Source: JAAZBV01 sp964460435 (GTDB lineage: Bacteria; Desulfobacterota; DSM-4660; Desulfatiglandales; HGW-15). From it: 64,000 bases of DNA. The notes under the pieces were generated by a model. The model worked only from the letters and a program-made list of their open reading frames with translations, searched no databases and had not been told where the DNA came from. How positions within the stretch are numbered: the first letter of the stretch is position 1; every line of letters starts with the position of its first letter. The stretch is from assembly GCA_964460435.1 (NCBI GenBank), contig CAYWRH010000003.1, positions 18,335-82,334 on the forward strand, written 5' to 3'. The position numbers were made by a program, and so were the translations under genes. This document shows positions 18,549-27,648 of the stretch, in pieces.

Positions 18549-20030
18549 ATGAAACCATCAAAGGGTATCGGCATAACCCGCAGGGAGTTTGTAAAAAGCA
18601 CAGCCATAACAGGAGCCGCCACAATAGCTTTAGGCGCAGGAGGAATGCTGTTTCCTGTGTCAGCAAGTGCGGCGGCGAGGCAGGCTGAAATTAACGGCAA
18701 GACAATCAGGGAGGCTGCCCGCGAGACAAAGGTATGCCGCACTGCCGATGTTGTGGTGGTTGGCGGCGGGCCTGGCGGTATTGGGGCGGCCCTGTCAGCA
18801 GCAAGGAACGGGGCTGATACAGTCCTTATTGAAAGGTATGAACATCTGGGCGGCATGGGAACAGGGGGTCTCGTCACCATTATCCCCGCCATGACTGATG
18901 TTTCAGGCAGGCAGGTGATAGCCGGAATTACCCAGGAATGGATAGAGAGGCTGGATAAACGGGATGGGGCAGACTACCCGAAAAGGGAGCACTGGGGCTC
19001 AACCGATAAAAAGCTTGTTGAATATTACAATAACCGCTCCTTTTTCTATGCGACAGGCAACAGGGTAGGATATTCCGCACATATCGATGCAGAGTTATCA
19101 AAGTGTCTGTTTCAGGACATGGTGGAAGAGGCCAAAATTAAGACCTATCTTCACTCCTGGGGAACAGAGCCCATAATGGAGGGCAACAGGGCCAGGGGCG
19201 TAATCTTTGAAAGCAAATCAGGCAGACAGGCGGTGCTCGCCAAGATCGTAATCGATTCAACAGGCGATGGCGACCTGCTGCCTTATGCCGGCGCAGAGTT
19301 TGAAACCCATATTGAACGCACAATGAGGATTGCAAACCTCTCCTTTTCATACTGGATAGATAATGTTGATCTGAAAAAATATACGGAATATAAAAAATCA
19401 AATGCCAAGGAACTTACCGAAAAGATGCGTGAACTGAAGAAGCTTGGCGGGACAGGAGGTTTTCTTACAAGCAACCTGAAAAACCAGGAGAATGTGGTCT
19501 GGTGCTTTCCACGGTATGCAAACACTTGTCAGTATGATGTGGAGGAGCTTACACGGGTTGAGTTTTTAGGCCGCAAGGAGATGCTTATAACACACGATTT
19601 TTATAAAAAGCATATTCCCGGTTTTGAAAAGAGCTTTATAGTCCTTTCAAATATGCAGCTTGGCACCCGCGGCGGAAGGAGGGTTATAGGAGATTATGTT
19701 GTAAAAAAAGAGGATATGAACTTAAAGACCCCTTTTAATGACACCATCGCCATATTCCCTAACCTGGATGATAAGAACCCCTTAATGTATATGCCCTATC
19801 GCTGCCTGATACCGCGCAATGTGGATAATATGCTTGTTGCATGCAGGGCATTTTCGTCAGATGCGGTTATAAATGATGCCTTTAATCTGATACACCACTG
19901 TGTCTCCCTCGGACAGGCAGCCGGGGCAGCGGCAGCACAGGCAATAAATGCAGGTGTTGATGTCAGGAAGGTTGACATCAGGGCTTTGCAGGCTACCCTT
20001 AAGAAGCAGGGGGTGGTTCTGCCCGGTTAG
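18549..20030 (+). CDS. Tat-exported FAD-dependent oxidoreductase, copy 1
   Basis: 493 residues. The Tat signal ITRREFVKSTAITGAA is followed by a flavin domain that starts with VVVVGGGPGGIGAALSAARN, has LIERYEHLGGMGTGG, and ends with the second FAD motif LVACRAFSS. This is the FAD_oxidored type seen in many secreted proteins of anaerobes. Tat export implies folding with FAD before transport. The next gene is a close duplicate. In the run of esterases, an enoate-reductase-like protein and a membrane polyferredoxin, it could be an extracytoplasmic reductase or dehydrogenase; no substrate can be named. Confidence 0.85.
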   Translation: MKPSKGIGITRREFVKSTAITGAATIALGAGGMLFPVSASAAARQAEINGKTIREAARETKVCRTADVVVVGGGPGGIGAALSAARNGADTVLIERYEHLGGMGTGGLVTIIPAMTDVSGRQVIAGITQEWIERLDKRDGADYPKREHWGSTDKKLVEYYNNRSFFYATGNRVGYSAHIDAELSKCLFQDMVEEAKIKTYLHSWGTEPIMEGNRARGVIFESKSGRQAVLAKIVIDSTGDGDLLPYAGAEFETHIERTMRIANLSFSYWIDNVDLKKYTEYKKSNAKELTEKMRELKKLGGTGGFLTSNLKNQENVVWCFPRYANTCQYDVEELTRVEFLGRKEMLITHDFYKKHIPGFEKSFIVLSNMQLGTRGGRRVIGDYVVKKEDMNLKTPFNDTIAIFPNLDDKNPLMYMPYRCLIPRNVDNMLVACRAFSSDAVINDAFNLIHHCVSLGQAAGAAAAQAINAGVDVRKVDIRALQATLKKQGVVLPG

Positions 20031-20089
20031 TTAATATACAGCTTTAAGCTGTCTACCAAATCTTATTTTTTTTAAGAGGAGTTTTGATT

Positions 20090-21580
20090 ATGAATTCTCA
20101 GAATAAAAAGGGGATAACACGGCGTGAATTTTTCAGAAATACAACTATTACAGGGGCAGCAATTGCTGCCGGAGCTGGCGGCATGCTGCTTGATGCACAG
20201 GCGAGCTCAGCCCAGCCCGCCGGTATTACAGAAAAGACAATCAAAGAGGCTGCCCGTGAGACAAAGGTATGCCGGACAGCCGATGTTGTGGTTGTAGGCG
20301 GCGGCCCCGGAGGTATTGCTGCAGCGCTGGCAGCAGCGAGGAGCGGCGCTGATACTGTTCTTATAGAAAGATATGAGCACCTTGGCGGCATGGGCACAGG
20401 CGGGCTAGTCACCATTATACCCAATTTAAGCGACTTCAGCGGCAAACAGCAGATAGCAGGTATTACGCAGGAGTGGATAGACCGGCTTAACAGAAGGGAG
20501 GCGGCAGATTACCCTAAAAAAGAGCACTGGGGCTCGGATGATAAAAAGCTTGTTGCCTATTATCAGAACCGCTCCTTTTTTAATATTCGTGAGCAGCGGG
20601 TAATATACTCCGTGCACATAGATGCCGAGATATCAAAATGCATTCTGCAGGAGATGATGGAGGAGGCCAAGGTAAAGACATACCTGCATTCCTGGGGCAC
20701 AGAGCCCATAATGGAGGGCAACAGGGCCAGGGGCGTTATCTTTGAGAGCAAGTCAGGAAGGCAGGCAGTGCTTGCAAAGATTGTGATAGACTCCACTGGA
20801 GACGGAGACCTTCTTCCATATGCAGGGGCCGATTTCAAGATGGACATTGAACGCACACTGAGGATCGCAAACCTCTCATTTTCATACTGGATAGACAATG
20901 TTGACCTTAAAAAATATGAGGATTACAAATCATCCCATGCCAAGGAACTGACAGATCATATGCGCGAGGTCAGAAAGGCCGGGGGGCATGGCGGATTTCT
21001 TACAAGCAACCTGAAAAACCAGGAGCATGTGGTATGGTGCTTCCCCCGCTATGCAAATAAAAGCCAGGTGGATGTGGAGGAGCTTACGCGTGTTGAGTTT
21101 CAGGGCCGGAAAGATATGCTCATAACTCACGATTATTTCAAAAAGAATATCCCCGGCTTTGAAAAGAGCTTTATCGTGCTTTCAAACCCGCAGCTCGGAA
21201 CCCGCGGGGCAAGACGCGTTGTTGGAGAATATGTGGTTAGCGAAAAGGACATGAACACTGATACCCCCTTCCCTGACACTGTTGCAGTATTCCCTGATGT
21301 GGATCGCGGCAAGAACTCTATAAAATACCCTGTGACATACATGCCATACCGCTGCCTGATACCGGCAAAGGTGGACAATATGCTGGTTGCATGCAGGGCA
21401 TTTGCATCTGAGATGATTGTAAATGAGTACTTTAACCTGATACCCCATTGTATTGCCCTTGGCGAGGCAGCAGGGGTTGCTGCGGCCCAGGCCATATCCG
21501 GAAACGTGGACTTAAGAAAGATTGATATAAAGGAATTGCAGGCAACCCTTAAAAAGAGGGGTGTAATCCTTCCGGGATAG
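20090..21580 (+). CDS. Tat-exported FAD-dependent oxidoreductase, copy 2
   Basis: 496 residues from the ATG at 20090 (a TTG at 20084 is also possible); the ribosome site is AAGAGGAG. Domain order is as in copy 1: Tat signal TRREFFRNTTITGAAIAAGA, FAD-binding VVVVGGGPGGIAAALAAARS, LIERYEHLGGMGTGG. By eye the two proteins are identical over long stretches, including LHSWGTEPIMEGNRARGVIF, and differ mainly around residues 95-130, 185-200 and near FPDVDRGKNSIKY, where copy 2 has extra residues. A tandem duplication with later divergence is clear. The two may form a heterodimer or act on related substrates. Confidence 0.85.
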   Translation: MNSQNKKGITRREFFRNTTITGAAIAAGAGGMLLDAQASSAQPAGITEKTIKEAARETKVCRTADVVVVGGGPGGIAAALAAARSGADTVLIERYEHLGGMGTGGLVTIIPNLSDFSGKQQIAGITQEWIDRLNRREAADYPKKEHWGSDDKKLVAYYQNRSFFNIREQRVIYSVHIDAEISKCILQEMMEEAKVKTYLHSWGTEPIMEGNRARGVIFESKSGRQAVLAKIVIDSTGDGDLLPYAGADFKMDIERTLRIANLSFSYWIDNVDLKKYEDYKSSHAKELTDHMREVRKAGGHGGFLTSNLKNQEHVVWCFPRYANKSQVDVEELTRVEFQGRKDMLITHDYFKKNIPGFEKSFIVLSNPQLGTRGARRVVGEYVVSEKDMNTDTPFPDTVAVFPDVDRGKNSIKYPVTYMPYRCLIPAKVDNMLVACRAFASEMIVNEYFNLIPHCIALGEAAGVAAAQAISGNVDLRKIDIKELQATLKKRGVILPG

Positions 21581-21596
21581 CTATGAGGAGTATAGA

Positions 21597-22850
21597 ATGA
21601 GAAAATCGGTTAATAACCTCTGGGCCGTGCTTGGTCCGGGCATTTTATACACTGCCGCTGCAGTGGGGGTGTCACATCTGGTCTACTCCACACGAGCAGG
21701 GGCGGTGTATGGACTGGCATTGATCCCTTTCATTTTGTTTTTCTGTCTGATAAAGTATCCGGCCATTCGTTTCGGCAATGAGTTTGCCGCTGCTACAGGC
21801 CGGTCACTTGTGGACAGCTATATCAGCTTTGGAAGGTATACCCTCTGGCTTTTTGGCCTCTCCCAGATATTGAGCATGGTGTTTATTACAGCGGCAATAG
21901 GGCTTGTTACCACTGCCCTTATCAATGCAGTATTAGGGGTTTCATTCAGCATGCTTTTTGATAACGGCATCCTTCTTGTAATTTGTGCGGTAATCCTGGT
22001 CACAGGGCGCTACCATTTGCTTGAGCGGATGACTAAAGGCATAGTGATCCTGTTCACGCTCCTGATCATGCTGACCACTGTCAGCGCCCTGTTCAAGCTG
22101 AGACTTAACGGGGTGTCACCCGGCCATTTCAGATTTGATGAGGCAACCGTGCTTTATCTGGTAGCAATGGCAGGGTATATGCCCACGCCCATCGATGCAT
22201 CTGTGCTGCAATCCTTATGGGCACGCGCAAAGGCCAGGGACTTTGGCCGCGAGGTTACTGTGAGCGAGGCAAGGCTGGATTTCAATATCGGTTTTATCAA
22301 CACCTTTGTGCTGGCCGTATGCTTTGTGCTTCTGGGCATGGTAGTAATGTACTGTAATGGCATAACGCCTGAAAATAATTCTATTGGTTTTGCCAATCAG
22401 GTTATCAGACTTTTTACAGAACTTGTCGGTAAATGGGCCTATTACCCGATAGGCATAGCAGCCATTACTGTCATGTTTTCAACCCTCATCACAGTGATGG
22501 ATGGATATCCCCGTGTGATAGAGGCGCTTGTTATCGAGATGAGGCCTATGTCAGGCGGTAAATTTCTGGGCAGGCGTTTCTATGACTGGGTCATGCTGTT
22601 TCTGGTTATTGCAAGTTTGATTGTTATGGCCACATTGATGAAAAGCTTTGAGGCATTTATTGACATGACATCCGCTATTGCCTTTATTGTGGGGCCGTTT
22701 ATCTCATGGCTTAACCATCGCAGTATGTTCGGAGGCCAGGTAAATTCTGATGATCAGCCAGGGGCTGTAATCCGTATATGGAGCATAATCGGGTTAATTA
22801 TGCAGACCCTCATATCGGTTTACTATATCTATCTTAGAATTGCAGGCTGA
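21597..22850 (+). CDS. Nramp-like membrane transporter lacking the metal motif
   Basis: 417 residues with about 11 hydrophobic helices. The fold and the opening LGPGILYTAAAVGVSHLV resemble the Nramp (SLC11) family, but the DPGN metal-binding motif of helix 1 is missing and the helix 6 Met-Pro-His is replaced by GYMPTPIDAS. Such Nramp-related carriers are unlikely to move Mn or Fe. The gene follows copy 2 of the Tat flavoprotein by 16 bases and precedes the polyferredoxin, so it may move the organic substrate or product of that system. The ribosome site is GAGGAG. Confidence 0.78.
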   Translation: MRKSVNNLWAVLGPGILYTAAAVGVSHLVYSTRAGAVYGLALIPFILFFCLIKYPAIRFGNEFAAATGRSLVDSYISFGRYTLWLFGLSQILSMVFITAAIGLVTTALINAVLGVSFSMLFDNGILLVICAVILVTGRYHLLERMTKGIVILFTLLIMLTTVSALFKLRLNGVSPGHFRFDEATVLYLVAMAGYMPTPIDASVLQSLWARAKARDFGREVTVSEARLDFNIGFINTFVLAVCFVLLGMVVMYCNGITPENNSIGFANQVIRLFTELVGKWAYYPIGIAAITVMFSTLITVMDGYPRVIEALVIEMRPMSGGKFLGRRFYDWVMLFLVIASLIVMATLMKSFEAFIDMTSAIAFIVGPFISWLNHRSMFGGQVNSDDQPGAVIRIWSIIGLIMQTLISVYYIYLRIAG

Positions 22851-22873
22851 TATGGCTTTGAAGGTTTTAATAA

Positions 22874-24091
22874 ATGATTAGAGAAAGACAAAAGATGCGC
22901 CTGTATGTGAGGCTTATATGCCTTATGATTACAATAGTATTACTGCTGCCATTACCTTTCTGGGTTCACAGCTCAAGGATATTTGTGCAGACAAGCCCCT
23001 TTGTCACAATATGCACAATAATTTCAGGAGGGGCATTATGGCTGGGTTCAATCCTGGGCATTCTTTTTTCTATAATATCCCTGTTCAGAAAAAGGTTTTT
23101 CTGCCGCTATGTTTGCCCTGTCGGCCTGATACTTGACACTGTTTCAGGTATCAGACCCTCTGTAAAGCCCTGGTGGAAAGGCTCTCCCCCAATAGGGAGA
23201 TACATAGTGTGGCTGACCCTTGCAGGTGCAATAATCGGATATCCCCTTTTTTTATGGATGGACCCTCTGGTCTTTTTAAACAGCGCATTTAGTGTCTACA
23301 GGGCATCGGATATATCTGCTGTTTCAGCTTCAATTTCAGGAATGGTGATACTCCTTTTGCTTGCGATCACTTCCGGGAGCCTCTGGTGCGCCCGTGTGTG
23401 CCCTCTGAGCGCAACGCAGGATATTCTTGATGATGCAGCCTCTCTTTTAAGGAGATTTATAAAAAGAACAGAAACAGATGCAGAGGCAAAAAATAGATAC
23501 AAGGGGCTTTTACCATCCACACGCAGGGCGTTTATCGCAATTGCAGCAGGAGCGGGGCTGAGCATCCTGGCGAAAAAGGCGGCACATGCAGAATCAGGAG
23601 ATCATCTTCTGCGTCCTCCCGGCGCAGTCAGGGAGGATGACTTCACAGCCCTTTGCCTGAGATGCGGTAACTGTATCCGCACCTGCCCCTCACGGATCAT
23701 ACATCCTGATACAGGTGGCTTTGGTCTTCTCGGGTTTTTCACACCGGTAATCAGGTTTAACAGGGAATACTGCAATGAAAAATGCAACGCCTGCACAAAG
23801 GCATGCCCCAGCGGGGCTTTGCAGAGCCTTGATCTGGAGGAGAAGAACAGATATCTGATAGGGCTTGCAAAGGTGGACAAGTCATTGTGCCTGTGGGGCA
23901 TGAGTGACTGCAATACCTGTATACGCGCCTGCCCCTTTGAAGCAATAAAGATTACATGGAATGAAGAGGCATATGAATCATATCCTGCTGTTGACCCTAA
24001 TAAGTGCAATGGCTGCGGCGCATGTGAGGCATTTTGCCCGACAGGAGATGTCAAGGCAATAAGGGTATGGAAACTAAAAAAAATAAACTAA
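22874..24091 (+). CDS. NapH/NapG-like membrane polyferredoxin fusion
   Basis: 405 residues. The N-terminal 200 hold four to five membrane helices with FFCRYVCPVG and LWCARVCPLSATQD, the paired CxxxCP loops of the NapH/quinol-oxidising ferredoxin family. At about residue 215 a Tat-like stretch STRRAFIAIAAGAG precedes a NapG-like ferredoxin part with four clusters: CLRCGNCIRTCP, C..KCNACTKACP, CLWGMSDCNTCIRACP and CNGCGACEAFCP. It is therefore a natural join of two proteins that are usually separate. The likely role is to take electrons from the quinol pool to the periplasmic face, where the Tat flavoproteins could use them (inference). Confidence 0.87.
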   Translation: MIRERQKMRLYVRLICLMITIVLLLPLPFWVHSSRIFVQTSPFVTICTIISGGALWLGSILGILFSIISLFRKRFFCRYVCPVGLILDTVSGIRPSVKPWWKGSPPIGRYIVWLTLAGAIIGYPLFLWMDPLVFLNSAFSVYRASDISAVSASISGMVILLLLAITSGSLWCARVCPLSATQDILDDAASLLRRFIKRTETDAEAKNRYKGLLPSTRRAFIAIAAGAGLSILAKKAAHAESGDHLLRPPGAVREDDFTALCLRCGNCIRTCPSRIIHPDTGGFGLLGFFTPVIRFNREYCNEKCNACTKACPSGALQSLDLEEKNRYLIGLAKVDKSLCLWGMSDCNTCIRACPFEAIKITWNEEAYESYPAVDPNKCNGCGACEAFCPTGDVKAIRVWKLKKIN

Positions 24092-24113
24092 TTATTTCAG
24101 GAGGTATCCCCAG

Positions 24114-25073
24114 ATGATAAAACAAATAAAGAGTGTTATGACAATTCTTGCGGCCATGTTGATAGTGTCAGGCTGTACAGGATCAGATAAAGATGACGGC
24201 ACTATTACTGTCGGATTCTCACAGATAGGCGCTGAAAGCGCATGGAGGGTTGCCAATACAGAATCCATTCAGAGCGAGGCAGCAAAAAGGCCCAATATCA
24301 AACTGATCTTCTCTGATGCACAGCAGAAGCAGGAAAACCAGATAAAGGCTATTCGGAACTTTATTGCCCAGGGTGTGGATGTTATCGCATTTTCACCTGT
24401 TGTTGAAACCGGATTTGAGGCTGTGCTCAGGGAGGCCAAAGATGCGGGTATCCCCGTTATCCTGATTGACCGTGCTGTAGATGTGCAGGATGATTCCCTA
24501 TGGGTGACATTCATGGGGTCAGACTTTGTTGAGGAGGGGCGCAGGGCCGCACGCTGGCTTGTTGAAAAGGGCTACACAGATGTAAAGATAGTGGAACTGC
24601 AGGGCACAGTGGGTTCAGCGCCTGCCATAGACAGGAAAAAGGGGTTTGAGGAGGTTATAAAGGAGCATCCCGGAATGGTGGTAATCAAAAGCCAGAGCGG
24701 CAATTTTACCAGGTCCGGCGGCAAAGAGATAATGGAGGCATTTCTTAAAACCGAAGGAAAGAATATCAATGTGCTCTTTTCACATAATGATGATATGGCC
24801 ATAGGAGCCATACAGGCGATAGAAGAATATGGACTGGCTCCGGGCAAGGACATTATTATTGTCTCAATTGACGCTGTGCGCGGCGCCTTTGAGGCCATGA
24901 TAGAGGGAAAGCTTAACTGTACGGTTGAATGCAGCCCGCTCCTTGGGCCGCAGCTCTTTGATGCAGTGGAGACAATCGTTAAGGGTAAACCTGTTCCAAA
25001 AAAGATAGTAACAGAGGAGGGTGTATTCCCGCAGGAGGTTGCGGCTGAGGTGATAGGCAGCAGGAAGTATTAG
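24114..25073 (+). CDS. ytfQ: Sugar ABC transporter substrate-binding lipoprotein, YtfQ-like
   Basis: 319 residues. The signal peptide ends in a lipobox (LIVSGC), so the protein is tethered, not free as in E. coli. The mature chain has the type I periplasmic-binding fold (TVGFSQIGAESAWRVANTESI, PVILIDRAV, FSHNDDMAIGA) that closely fits the galactofuranose-binding YtfQ group. It heads a four-gene transporter set with an AGGAGG ribosome site. In this locus furanose-form arabinose is a more likely ligand than galactofuranose, since GH51 enzymes release arabinofuranose (inference). Confidence 0.9.
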   Translation: MIKQIKSVMTILAAMLIVSGCTGSDKDDGTITVGFSQIGAESAWRVANTESIQSEAAKRPNIKLIFSDAQQKQENQIKAIRNFIAQGVDVIAFSPVVETGFEAVLREAKDAGIPVILIDRAVDVQDDSLWVTFMGSDFVEEGRRAARWLVEKGYTDVKIVELQGTVGSAPAIDRKKGFEEVIKEHPGMVVIKSQSGNFTRSGGKEIMEAFLKTEGKNINVLFSHNDDMAIGAIQAIEEYGLAPGKDIIIVSIDAVRGAFEAMIEGKLNCTVECSPLLGPQLFDAVETIVKGKPVPKKIVTEEGVFPQEVAAEVIGSRKY

Positions 25074-25075
25074 TA

Positions 25076-26581
25076 ATGTCTGAATTGCTTGAAATAAGGG
25101 GCTTGAGCAGGAGCTTTCCGGGTGTTAATGCCCTTGACGCTGTGGATTTCACCCTGAGGAGTGGTGAGATCCATGCGCTCATGGGCGAGAACGGGGCTGG
25201 AAAATCAACCCTGATTAAGGTGCTTACAGGCGTCCACAAAAAAGAGAGCGGCTCCATTAAACTGTCCGGCAAAGGGTTTGAGGCATCCTCCCCCATGGAC
25301 GCTGCCCGTAAAGGGATCAGCACCGTATACCAGGAGATAAATCTGCTTCCCAATCTTTCTATAGCAGAAAATATCTATATAGGCCGCCAGCCCATGAAAG
25401 GCGCCAGGATTGACTGGAAAGCCATTAACATGAATGCCGGAGATGTTCTTGCCAGACTGGATCTTGAAATAGATGTAACTCTCCCCCTCTCCTCCTGCTC
25501 CACCGCTATCCAGCAGATGGTGGCAATTGCAAGGGCGCTTGATATCAGGGCAAAAATCCTGATACTGGATGAACCAACATCCAGCCTGGACATGGCAGAA
25601 TGTAAAAACCTGTTCAGGATAATGAAGAGGCTTAAGGATGAGGGCATGGGCATCATCTTCATTACGCACTTTCTTGACCAGGTGTATGAGACATCCGACC
25701 GTATCACCGTCTTAAGGAACGGGCAGTTTATCGGTGAATACAAGACAGCAGAGCTTCCACGCTTCAAGCTGATATCAAAGATGCTGGGCAAAGAGCTGGA
25801 ACAGGAGATGGTGTCGTCAGGCAAAAGACCGGGCGACAAATCTTCACGAAAAGAGCCCTTCATCACCCTGAATAATGTGGAAGAAAAGGGCGTTATATCT
25901 CCGATTGATCTTGAGATTTGCGAAGGTGAGGTGCTCGGCCTTGCCGGTCTGCTCGGTTCAGGCCGCACAGAGGTGGCAAAACTCATGTTCGGCATTAACA
26001 GGCCCACTTCAGGAACCATCATGATAGATAAACAACCTGTTGCCATTCACTCACCCAAGGATGCCATATCTCATTCCATCGCATTTTGTCCTGAAGACAG
26101 AAAAACTGAAGGTATTATCCCGGATCTTACTGTAAGGGAGAATATTATTCTGCCTCTTCAGGCCAGAAGAGGTTTCTTCAGGGGAATATCCCGAAGGGAG
26201 CAGGATAGAATAACAGACCGTTATATAGAGCTGCTAAAGATAAAGGTATCTAGCAGGGAGCAGAAGGCCGGAACCCTGAGCGGCGGAAACCAGCAGAAGG
26301 TGATCCTTGCCCGCTGGATGGCCATGAACCCGCGTCTACTGATACTTGATGAACCAACGCGCGGCATAGATGTAGGAGCAAAGGCAGAGATTGAAAAATT
26401 GATCTTCAGATTAATGGAGGAGGGTCGCAGCATACTCTTTATATCATCGGAGCTTGAAGAGATCGTTCATACATGCAGCCGTGTTGCAATACTGAAGGAG
26501 AGAAAAAAGGTGGGAGAGATATCTGGTGAAAACATATCTGAAGAGAAAATCATGACAGCGCTTGCGCAGGAAGGTACTTAA
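25076..26581 (+). CDS. ytfR: Sugar ABC transporter ATPase, two domains, YtfR-like
   Basis: 501 residues with two ABC domains. The first has Walker A GENGAGKST and Walker B ILILDEPTSSLD; its signature region reads SSCSTAIQQMVAIARAL. The second has the degenerate P-loop GLLGSGRTEVAK usual for the sugar ATPases of this class, signature LSGGNQQKV and Walker B LLILDEPTRGID. It starts 2 bases after the ytfQ stop and powers the two permeases that follow. Confidence 0.94.
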   Translation: MSELLEIRGLSRSFPGVNALDAVDFTLRSGEIHALMGENGAGKSTLIKVLTGVHKKESGSIKLSGKGFEASSPMDAARKGISTVYQEINLLPNLSIAENIYIGRQPMKGARIDWKAINMNAGDVLARLDLEIDVTLPLSSCSTAIQQMVAIARALDIRAKILILDEPTSSLDMAECKNLFRIMKRLKDEGMGIIFITHFLDQVYETSDRITVLRNGQFIGEYKTAELPRFKLISKMLGKELEQEMVSSGKRPGDKSSRKEPFITLNNVEEKGVISPIDLEICEGEVLGLAGLLGSGRTEVAKLMFGINRPTSGTIMIDKQPVAIHSPKDAISHSIAFCPEDRKTEGIIPDLTVRENIILPLQARRGFFRGISRREQDRITDRYIELLKIKVSSREQKAGTLSGGNQQKVILARWMAMNPRLLILDEPTRGIDVGAKAEIEKLIFRLMEEGRSILFISSELEEIVHTCSRVAILKERKKVGEISGENISEEKIMTALAQEGT

Positions 26582-26589
26582 GATAGATT

Positions 26590-27648
26590 ATGGGCACTGT
26601 AAAGAAAAAGATTTCTCTTATTAATCCAGTTTCCTCTGAACTGGGCATCATCTATCCCCTGCTGGCCTTTATAGCTATACTTTTGTTCAATCTTGTTTTC
26701 ACAGAGGGGTTTTTCCACATTGAGATAAAGAACGGCCACCTCTTCGGTTCACTTATAGATATATTCAACAGGGGCGCGCCGGTCATACTTGTCACAATCG
26801 GTATGACTCTGGTTTATGCTACCGGCGGTGTTGACCTCTCTGTCGGGGCAATCATTGCTATATCAGGCGCCCTTGCAGCGCAGCTTATCCGGCCTGATTA
26901 TGTTAAAGGCATCCTTGAATATGGTGATCAGACCTCTTTAATCACAGTGCTTCTTGTGCCCCTTGTCCTTTCTGTCATCCTTGGCCTCTGGAACGGCTTT
27001 CTTGTGGCCTACATAGGTGTGCAGCCCATCATCGCGACACTTATACTCATGACTGTGGGCAGGGGTATAGCCCAGCTTATCACACACGGGCAGATCATTG
27101 TTTTTGAACACGCTTCATTCCAGTTCATAGGAAGCGGCTTCTTCCTGGGCCTCCCCTTTCCTGTTATCATGGTGATTCTCCTCTTTGTTCTCACATGGGC
27201 GCTTACCAGAAAAACCACACTTGGTCTTTTCATTGAGGCATCAGGCGCAAATGGTCTTGCAAGCCGTTATATGGGCATACCCGTAAGGATGATAACAACC
27301 TTTACCTACGGGTTTTCCGGCTTCTGCGCTGGCCTCGCAGGATTGATCATTACAGCGGATATAAAGGCTGCGGATGCCAACAATGCAGGGATATTCATGG
27401 AACTTGACGCCATTGCTGCTGTTATTATCGGGGGGACAATAAACGGCGGACGTTTTTCAATGGCAGGCGCTGTAATCGGCGCCCTTATTATCCAGTCACT
27501 GACCACAACCATTATTACACGCGGTGTCCCGCCCCAGGTCGTTCTGGTGTTCAAGGCAGTAATAATCATCATTGTTGCGCTGATCCAGTCTAGAAAGCTT
27601 CGTGACCAGCTCTCCCTTATTTTACATTCAGGAGACAGATCATCATGA
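26590..27648 (+). CDS. ytfT: Sugar ABC transporter permease, YtfT-like
   Basis: 352 residues of the RbsC/AraH permease family with about 8-9 membrane helices. Family motifs VYATGGVDLSVGAIIAISGA and AVIIGGTINGGRFSMAGAVIGAL are present. It overlaps the next permease by an ATGA, so the two are made together and should form the heterodimeric channel of the transporter. Confidence 0.93.
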   Translation: MGTVKKKISLINPVSSELGIIYPLLAFIAILLFNLVFTEGFFHIEIKNGHLFGSLIDIFNRGAPVILVTIGMTLVYATGGVDLSVGAIIAISGALAAQLIRPDYVKGILEYGDQTSLITVLLVPLVLSVILGLWNGFLVAYIGVQPIIATLILMTVGRGIAQLITHGQIIVFEHASFQFIGSGFFLGLPFPVIMVILLFVLTWALTRKTTLGLFIEASGANGLASRYMGIPVRMITTFTYGFSGFCAGLAGLIITADIKAADANNAGIFMELDAIAAVIIGGTINGGRFSMAGAVIGALIIQSLTTTIITRGVPPQVVLVFKAVIIIIVALIQSRKLRDQLSLILHSGDRSS

